Source: Symbiodinium natans (Eukaryota > Sar > Dinophyceae > Suessiales > Symbiodiniaceae). From it: a DNA stretch of 20,501 nt. Shown here piece after piece: positions 17,101 through 20,501 of this stretch; positions within the stretch are counted from its first letter, which is position 1; each line of letters begins with the position of its first letter. Position numbers and translations under genes: made by a program. The stretch is taken from the NCBI GenBank assembly GCA_905221605.1, contig CAJNDS010002773.1:262367-282867 (forward strand). Direction: 5' to 3'. The notes under the pieces were generated by a model, which saw only the letters and a list, made by a program, of their open reading frames with translations, had not been told where the DNA came from and made no database searches.

Positions 17101-20100
17101 GGCTTTTTTCATGCAACTTGCCTCAAGGGCACTTTCTCATTGAGTGTGCAGGGGGAAGCAAGGGAAGATTCGCTGTTAGGTGGCGAACCAGCAAAATGGG
17201 TTCCAGTTGGTCAAAGGGCCATGTTGCTTGTGGTCCAGAGCCCACGAAGAGAAAGCACCCTGGAATTTCGAATGTTTTGAAGAATTGAGAGCTGAGACAG
17301 GGAAAAACTAGGGCATTTATCAGCCGATGGAACAAACATCTCTGTAGATTTTCCTGCTTTGGCGGCCAAAATAAAGGCAAACCACCATACCAGCACGCCG
17401 CCGAAAACCAGCCAAAAAGAGCGGCAGCTCTTCATCAAAACAAGGGGTTCCAAGGCACACCCTAAGCCCTAAACGCGATCCCAAACCCCAAACCCCAAAC
17501 CCCAAACCCCAAACCCCAAACCCCAAACCCCAAACCCCAAACCCCAAACCCCAAACCCCAAACCCCAAACCCCAAACCCTAAACCCTAAACCCCCCCCCC
17601 CCCAAACTGTGGGATTCCTATTTACAAGGACCCTGAAAGGGAAACACCAAAAAAAAGACAGTTGGCTTTGCTGACAAAACCGGCCCTGAGACCAGCCCAG
17701 ACGCCATGCCGTGGGTGCAAAAGAGCTCTTGCACCTGTTGCTCAAGTAAGAGCCGGTCTTCCGCCAGAGAGCCTCCGATTCGCCAGCATACTTGGAGGGT
17801 CAGGGTACATTATTAACCAACTCTCACTGTACTTATGACCCACTTATAAGCCCCTTAAGTGCCCCAAGATGGTCCCAAGTACAGTTACAAGTACAGACAT
17901 ATTTGGTTAATAAGTACCATGAACCTCCAAGTAAGTGTCCGACAAAAAAGGAGCCGCCAGGGCCGCGGGCTGAAGCTAAAGGGGTTTTGAGACGGTTTTA
18001 GGGGTCGCATTCTTGTGCCCTAAACCACCAAACCCCTAACCCAATATAGCCTAAACCCCCTAAACCCTTTCGAGACTTGCAGCTCCTTGTAGTGTTCTGT
18101 GGTGGTGCTCCTTTTTCTTGCTGTTCGCTGCTCTTGTTATGGCTCTTCTTGTTCTTCTCGTTCCTGTTGCTCTTCCTAGTACTCCTCGTCTGCCTTTGAA
18201 CTGCGGAGCTTCAGGGTTGAGTTCAGGATTGATAGGGATGCACGATGCAAAAAAGCGATGACTTTCCCTGCTTGCGCCCAGGGGCATTTTGCGTCCTTGA
18301 TATCGAACGTCGCGATCTGGTGCAGCATCACTTGGTGTTGCTGCAGCTTTCTCTGACATGAGAGGAAGCCTTAACTGAACTTGGAACCCTAGCAAAAATC
18401 ACATGATTTGCTGTTTCTTAGGAATTCTAGTACTTTCCCAAAAATTGAACTATTTCCAAGTACGCCTAAGAAGCAGGGAATCATGATTGGCAGGTAGATG
18501 ATCGCCGAGGAAGCCAACCACAAGGAGCAGTAGATCCAGAACGTGACAGTTCCTGAACTGGCTTTGGAGACCCCCGGGCATAGGGGATGGATTACAGGGG
18601 ACCCTTGGGGAAAAAGACGCTCTCAAGTCTTTTGAGGGCCCCTGCTATCCTACCTAGGGGGGTTAGGAACACACCACAACACAGCAAGAGCACGTCTTCA
18701 AGAGCGGGCAAGGATCTGGGATCTGCAAAAAACCCCTCGAAGAACTCTTTGAGCTCCCCGGTGTTCGAGGTGGTTGGGCTCACAAGCACGCAAAGCTCCG
18801 CGACGATGGCGCTGAGGAGCTCCAGGGTCCTAGGGAGTTGGCTCCAAAGGCATTACTCCATTCTACCGTTTTCTTCCATGCAATTTGAATTCTGTTCTGT
18901 TGTATTCTCTTGTATGATATGCCATTGTACTGGTATGGTGAGCTCAAATAATTTCGGGAGCCTTACAAAACACAAGGCGTGGCATTGTCATCTCACTTTT
19001 GGGGCTTCTGCTTTTGATTGAAGGGTCTGCTAAAGCTTCAGCTCAAAGTCCCTTCAAGGGCTTGGGGGGGTCTCGGCTTTGTGGTTTAGGGTACCCTAGA
19101 CCCTAAACCCTGATTGGGCCAACCAGGGCTTCTACCAAAAAAAAAAACGCTTTGCTATTTAGCAGCCCCAGAAACAGGCAGGTGACCAGCCATGGCGCAA
19201 GCCACAAGGGTTGAAAATCCAGTTCTTATTTCGGAAAAGCTGCAAGAGAGATGCATGACAGTGTCAGAGGTACTAGGTCAACTAACCCAAGAGAAGAATT
19301 CATACTTAACACGAACTTACTGGGGAACTTCATCGAATCAAGAAATCAGGCCACAAAATCGCCTTAAAATGTTGGGAACTGGAGAACTAAGAGGCTGTGC
19401 TGGTCCCCGTGCTTGGCAAAGGTTGCCAACTCCACGTGGCACCACAGACGCTCCTTACTGGCCAAGCAACCCTTTTTTCGTTTCCCTGTTGAACCAAAAA
19501 ACCAGAGGAACTCCCCCCCCCCCCCAAAAAAAAAAAGAAAACAAGTATACATGAAAAAAATAAATATACACAGATGAAGAGTGAAAAATTTGGCTGTAAC
19601 AAGGCCTACAGCCCCGGAGGCCCAGATTCAAAGTACATCTCGTCCCACAGCACCAGCATGCGAGAGGACCTGGCCACGAAGATAAGGTATACTAGAATCC
19701 CCCATAACTAACCATAAACCCTAAACCCTAAACCCTAAACCCACCTGGCCACGAAGATTGGGAGGGCCGCAAGCTGCCGCTGCTTTAGCTCCTCGTCGGT
19801 TTGGTGGATGCCTTGGCTTAGGGTTTAGGGTTTAGGGTTTAGGGTTTAGGGCTTAGGGCTTAGGGCTTACGGCTTACGGCTTAGGGCTTTGGGTTTAGGG
19901 TTTAGGGTTTAGGGTTTAGGGTTTAGGGTTTAGGGTTTAGGGTTTAGGGTTTAGGGTTTAGGGTTTAGGGTTTAGGGTTTAGGGTTTAGGGTTTAGGGCT
20001 TCGGGCTTAGGGTTTAGGGCTCAGGGTCCGTGTACACTGGGCAAAGCAAAAGCATCGTTCCCGACATCTCACACCGGGAAGCAGAGCTTGTCGAGCCATA

Positions 20101-20423
20101 GCGATGTGGAGCTCCTCAAGTACTGAAAATGGGCGCCAACCAAAATTTTGAACACGCACCGAGCCCGAATCCTAATTCCCATATCCGTAAAACCCCCACA
20201 GAAGTTGCAAATGAAAACATGAAGTCGGACTAAACTCACCCAACCCCAAACCCAGCGAGTCCCCCCCAAACAGCAAGACGCAGAAAAGATGCCTAGGAGG
20301 AGAATGTCAGTGTCATCTTAAACAAAACAGCACTTATAGGCAGCTTGACAAGTTGAAAAGCAAGGGTACCACTGGGCCGCCTAGGCTCACTTCGCATGGC
20401 GTGAAATGGCCACGAAGGAGCAC
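14113..20423 (-). CDS. Gene A: dinoflagellate-type TIR-like multi-pass membrane protein, multi-exon
   Basis: The 5' end lies beyond the right edge. Proposed exons in transcript order: 20391-20423 and 20240-20292 (weak), 20083-20122, 19745-19811, 19630-19669, 19396-19453, 19164-19224, 18784-18829, 18464-18552, about 18286-18352, 17735-17790, about 17355-17429, 17189-17259, 17080-17121, 16829-16905, 16564-16645, 16360-16403, 16186-16215, 15387-15470, 14911-15023, 14237-14482, 14113-14184 (stop TAG). Core exons read WLDKLC-IHQTDEELKQRQ, ALPIFVAR-SSRMLVLW, YF-ERLWCHVELATF and PLWLAPWLVTCLFLGL. The S..MLVLW..YF.RLWC..EL pattern parallels the TIR-domain S..Y..S.WC..EL region. Membrane segments follow (exons at 18464, 17355 and 14237). 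Six core exons join in phase, as do 16905-16186. Likely a membrane-bound sensor or signalling protein (inference). The middle of the model is incomplete. Confidence 0.6.
14237..14482 (-). CDS. Gene A exon with two transmembrane segments
   Basis: Acceptor gatgaag|atc. Reads IGAGPLQSLVAMLCC, then ACSGVIWGCLYCLAL and AWLTGFLLFLALLTLHFW, then a polar tail QEGQERSAAS. Two clear hydrophobic helices separated by a short DYSQ loop. Donor at gtcag|gtaaac (14237) or tgcag|gtgtgt (14253). The longest exon seen and the strongest membrane region. Confidence 0.65.
14911..15023 (-). CDS. Gene A exon
   Basis: Acceptor gtttcag|ag, donor ctcctg|gtttct, ending in phase 0 to match 14482. Reads VLYSAVNILGCDNGTCQTSA, then EGYMATQLL. 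Five small or Cys-rich turns (GCDNGTC) suggest an extracytoplasmic loop or a cofactor site, unrecognised. Confidence 0.55.
15024..15386. other. Intron or unassigned sequence of gene A
   Basis: A minus-strand frame at 15122-15343 (TALQEGVLRGMAMRGQS) is open but unchained; an exon here is needed to reconcile the phase of its neighbours. A short telomere-type tract sits at 15345-15367. Confidence 0.3.
15345..15367 (-). repeat. Short telomere-type tract
   Basis: Three ccctaaa units (last ccctaag) directly 3' of gene A exon 15387-15470 in transcript direction. Confidence 0.85.
15387..15470 (-). CDS. Gene A exon
   Basis: Acceptor aagtaag|g and GC donor ggaaag|gctgtg. Reads MGSELYIPWHICMAAL, then LPDDARLFRWE-R. 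A second frame is open throughout, so the frame is chosen on composition. Confidence 0.45.
15575..15643 (-). repeat. Degenerate telomere-type tract
   Basis: About nine ccctaaa-like units broken by tact, tatc and cat insertions (ccctaaatactcctaaa). Confidence 0.85.
15771..15806. repeat. Inverted repeat / hairpin
   Basis: gggaccag (15780-15787), loop tc, ctggtccc (15790-15797). The stem resumes after three mismatches with tttttc/gaaaaa, giving 14 of 17 pairs and a 2-base loop. Confidence 0.75.
16186..16215 (-). CDS. Gene A micro-exon (tentative)
   Basis: Acceptor ggttag|g, donor cgtcag|gtgcga. Reads MQQRLESLV-R; phases agree with the upstream exon 16360-16403. A longer version from gtag| at about 16231 is possible only in another phase. 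Confidence 0.4.
16246..16313 (-). repeat. Telomere-type repeat tract (CCCTAAA on +)
   Basis: About eight units with one ccccaaa and one ccttaaa; in the intron between gene A exons 16360-16403 and 16186-16215. Confidence 0.94.
16360..16403 (-). CDS. Gene A exon
   Basis: Acceptor accccaag|ctt, donor gacgcg|gtgtta. Reads LGRVALWEGVHFTT-R. The acceptor AG belongs to a degenerate telomere unit (ccccaag). In phase with 16564-16645. Confidence 0.55.
16408..16530 (+). repeat. Telomere-type repeat tract, degenerate
   Basis: About 15 tttaggg-like units with ggtgtag, gggatat and ggattca variants; occupies most of the intron between gene A exons 16564-16645 and 16360-16403. Confidence 0.93.
16564..16645 (-). 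CDS. Gene A exon
   Basis: Acceptor ctcacag|g, donor cctac|gtaagg (strong consensus). Reads AEEWEPVTHAVVPRG, then VHGDALHRFNAY. The first base completes an Arg codon from the preceding exon, and the exon ends in phase 0. Confidence 0.65.
16686..16827 (+). repeat. Telomere-type repeat tract with variant blocks
   Basis: Two ttcaggg, tttaggg, ttgagga and tttgggg units in turn, about 19 units. It fills nearly the whole intron between gene A exons 16829-16905 and 16564-16645. Confidence 0.95.
16829..16905 (-). CDS. Gene A exon, acidic
   Basis: Acceptor ctaaccgag|gag, donor aaatag|gttcta. Reads EAEAETATIQVDEPEPDSS, then APRSRN-R. An acidic linker between globular parts. Telomere-type tracts touch both ends. 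Phase passes cleanly to 16564-16645. Confidence 0.6.
16911..17038. repeat. Two telomere-type tracts in opposite orientation
   Basis: tttaggg units at 16911-16964 and ccctgaa/ccctaaa units at 17006-17038, with 40 bases between. They face each other across the intron upstream of exon 16829-16905. Confidence 0.88.
17080..17121 (-). CDS. Gene A exon (tentative)
   Basis: Acceptor ccttgag|gca, donor gctgag|gtgtgg. Reads ASCMKKAGVDIRAE, 14 codons. Phase does not follow directly from 17189-17259, so one boundary is off or an exon is missing. Confidence 0.35.
17189..17259 (-). CDS. Gene A exon (tentative)
   Basis: Acceptor attccag|ggt, donor ttgctg|gttcgc. Reads GAFSSWALDHKQHG, then PLTNWNPFC-W. Trp/Asn-rich. 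Another frame (FDQLEPILLVRHL) is also open. Confidence 0.4.
17355..17429 (-). CDS. Gene A exon with transmembrane helix
   Basis: Acceptor gatgaag|agc. Reads SCRSFWLVFGGVLVWWFAFI, then LAAKAG. A textbook hydrophobic helix. No GT donor follows; a GA donor (gcag|gaaaat) or GC donor nearby is assumed, so the end is approximate. Confidence 0.5.
17459..17602 (-). repeat. CCCCAAA array ending in a C-run
   Basis: About 14 perfect ccccaaa units (17480-17577), two ccctaaa units, then a run of about 13 C. The largest homogeneous block of a non-TTTAGGG variant here. Lies in an intron of gene A. Confidence 0.95.
17735..17790 (-). CDS. Gene A exon
   Basis: Acceptor tccaag|tat, donor aacag|gtgcaa. Reads YAGESEALWRKTGSYLSN-R. 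Good sites; the phase with neighbours is unresolved. Confidence 0.45.
18017..18068 (-). repeat. Highly degenerate telomere-type tract
   Basis: ccctaaaccaccaaacccctaa-like units with breaks; about five recognisable units. Confidence 0.7.
18286..18352 (-). CDS. Gene A exon
   Basis: Acceptor catgtcag|aga. Reads RKLQQHQVMLHQIATF, then DIKDAKC. The LxxFDI.DAKC pattern is one I associate with the segment following the membrane hairpin in this protein family (from memory). Donor uncertain; a GC site (aaaat|gcccc) is assumed. Confidence 0.5.
18464..18552 (-). CDS. Gene A exon with transmembrane helix
   Basis: Acceptor gttcag|ga. Reads TVTFWIYCSLWLASSAIIYL, then PIMIPCFLG; donor taggc|gtactt. A clear hydrophobic segment; phase 0 end agrees with exon 18286-18352. 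Confidence 0.55.
18784..18829 (-). CDS. Gene A exon, hydrophobic
   Basis: Acceptor tccctag|g, donor gtgctt|gtgagc. Reads TLELLSAIVAELCVL. The acceptor's first base completes a Leu codon carried over from 19164-19224, extending the membrane hairpin. The frame stays open past the donor (SPTTSNTGELKEFFEG), so the exon could be longer. Confidence 0.5.
19083..19113. repeat. Head-to-head telomere-type junction
   Basis: ggtttagggtaccctag then accctaaaccct: a tttaggg unit meets ccctaga/ccctaaa units back to back around a gtac centre. In the intron between gene A exons 19164-19224 and 18784-18829. Confidence 0.85.
19164..19224 (-). CDS. Gene A exon, start of membrane hairpin
   Basis: Acceptor aaataag|aa, GC donor ggggct|gctaaa. 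Reads LDFQPLWLAPWLVTCLFLG. PLWLAPWL is the segment that follows ELATF in this family (from memory). An alternative donor is at 19156 (aata|gcaaag). The phase fits both neighbours. Confidence 0.65.
19396..19453 (-). CDS. Gene A exon, TIR-like C-terminal motif
   Basis: Acceptor cagtaag|gag, GC donor gcaca|gcctc. Reads ERLWCHVELATFAKHGDQH. RLWC..EL parallels the S.WC..EL box of TIR domains. It joins 19630-19669 in phase only if that exon ends at a GA donor. Confidence 0.75.
19630..19669 (-). CDS. Gene A exon, TIR-like core strand
   Basis: Acceptor ggccag|g, donor acttt|gaatct (GA type). Reads SSRMLVLWDEMYF. The upstream intron (19670-19744) is the one with the 16-bp direct repeat. Confidence 0.75.
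19670..19744 (-). other. 75-nt introner-like intron with telomere-type core
   Basis: Begins GTGGGTTTAGGG, holds four telomere-type units (19709-19743), and ends CTTCGTGGCCAG. The sequence acctggccacgaagat occurs at 19668-19683 and again at 19743-19758 (16 of 16), so the intron equals one copy of the repeat plus 59 bases. The repeat carries AGGT on the coding strand: one copy gives the GT donor, the other the AG acceptor. Removal restores ...FVAR-SSRM... exactly. Confidence 0.8.
19745..19811 (-). CDS. Gene A exon, TIR-like core
   Basis: Acceptor agccaag|gc, donor ggccag|gtgggt. Reads IHQTDEELKQRQLAALPI then FVA-R. With the previous exon it forms LDKLCIHQTDEEL, the signature I recognise from dinoflagellate proteins. 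Confidence 0.78.
19816..20029 (+). repeat. Longest telomere-type tract in the window
   Basis: About 30 units; roughly 17 consecutive perfect tttaggg (about 19890-19998), flanked by gcttagg, gcttacg and gcttcgg variants. It is antisense to gene A and fills its intron between exons 20083-20122 and 19745-19811. Confidence 0.97.
20083..20122 (-). CDS. Gene A exon with WLDKLC motif
   Basis: Acceptor attttcag|tac. Reads YLRSSTSLWLDKL and one base of the Cys codon; a GC donor (ctct|gcttcc) lets the next exon complete C-I-H-Q. A GT site lies downstream (cccg|gtgtga), but would add F-P and break the motif. Confidence 0.7.
20240..20292 (-). CDS. Gene A upstream exon, hydrophobic (weak)
   Basis: Acceptor ctcctag|gca, donor gttgg|gtgagt. 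Reads SFLRLAVWGGLAGFGV. A likely membrane segment before the TIR-like core. Phase to 20083-20122 is not satisfied, so an exon is missing or a boundary is wrong. A second weak candidate is 20391-20423 (VLLRGHFTPCE, donor |gtgagc). Confidence 0.3.
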
Positions 20424-20501
20424 CTGTCACAAGCAACGCCAAGTCACGGTCTCTACAACTCTTGAACTTTCAGGCCCCCCGAAGCTCGAGGTTAGGGCGT
20501 T

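Noticed and set aside
19816-20029. True chromosome end
   Set aside because: The tract is about 200 bases, flanked on both sides by unique exon-bearing DNA, and other tracts point both ways.
9918-20029. CRISPR array
   Set aside because: Repeats are 7-base telomere units or isolated palindromes, without equal spacers, and the genome is eukaryotic.

Overview
The window looks like nuclear DNA of a dinoflagellate. Supporting signs are: (i) about twenty short interspersed tracts of the TTTAGGG telomere-type repeat; (ii) a near-exact relict of the dinoflagellate trans-spliced leader at 6143-6159; (iii) a Ty3/gypsy-type reverse transcriptase of the kind abundant in dinoflagellates; (iv) minus-strand exons for a TIR-like membrane protein with a WLDKLCIHQ...RLWC..ELATF core, which I recognise from memory as a pattern common in dinoflagellate proteins; (v) introns that seem to use GC and GA as well as GT donors. 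The species cannot be named from sequence alone.

Layout. 1-5360 is GC-rich and apparently intronless on the plus strand. It holds the 3' part of a reverse transcriptase (1 to about 750, cut by the window edge), a GC-rich spacer with imperfect tandem repeats, and a large multidomain gene (1312-5360). That gene has an N-terminal lobe like the tRNA 2'-phosphotransferase Tpt1/KptA, then a C2H2 finger, two RanBP2-like fingers, a Lys/Gly-rich tract, a transmembrane helix, a SWIM finger and a C-terminal phospholipase-D-like HxK nuclease domain. The reading frame changes once, near 1977-2040. 5361-6340 is a non-coding flank with the spliced-leader relict. 6340-7303 is almost pure A/T. 7304-8690 shows no convincing gene. 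8704-9625 is an array of about nine 20-24 bp palindromes interrupted by an AAT/AGT microsatellite.

From about 10.0 kb to the right edge the window is intron-rich, and the minus strand reads as two many-exon genes. Gene A (from the right edge down to about 14113) carries the TIR-like domain, followed by transmembrane segments. Gene B (about 13528 down to 10044) is unrecognised. The exons are 30-250 nt, and several runs of adjacent exons join with consistent codon phase. Most introns in those runs contain a tract of TTTAGGG or its variants, in either orientation.

The most striking points are the Tpt1-lobe/zinc-finger/PLD gene beside a reverse transcriptase, and telomere-type repeats as the filler of introns. 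One of those introns (19670-19744) is bounded by a perfect 16-bp direct repeat containing AGGT, the signature expected of an introner-type intron gain. All exon boundaries were derived by eye and need transcript support.
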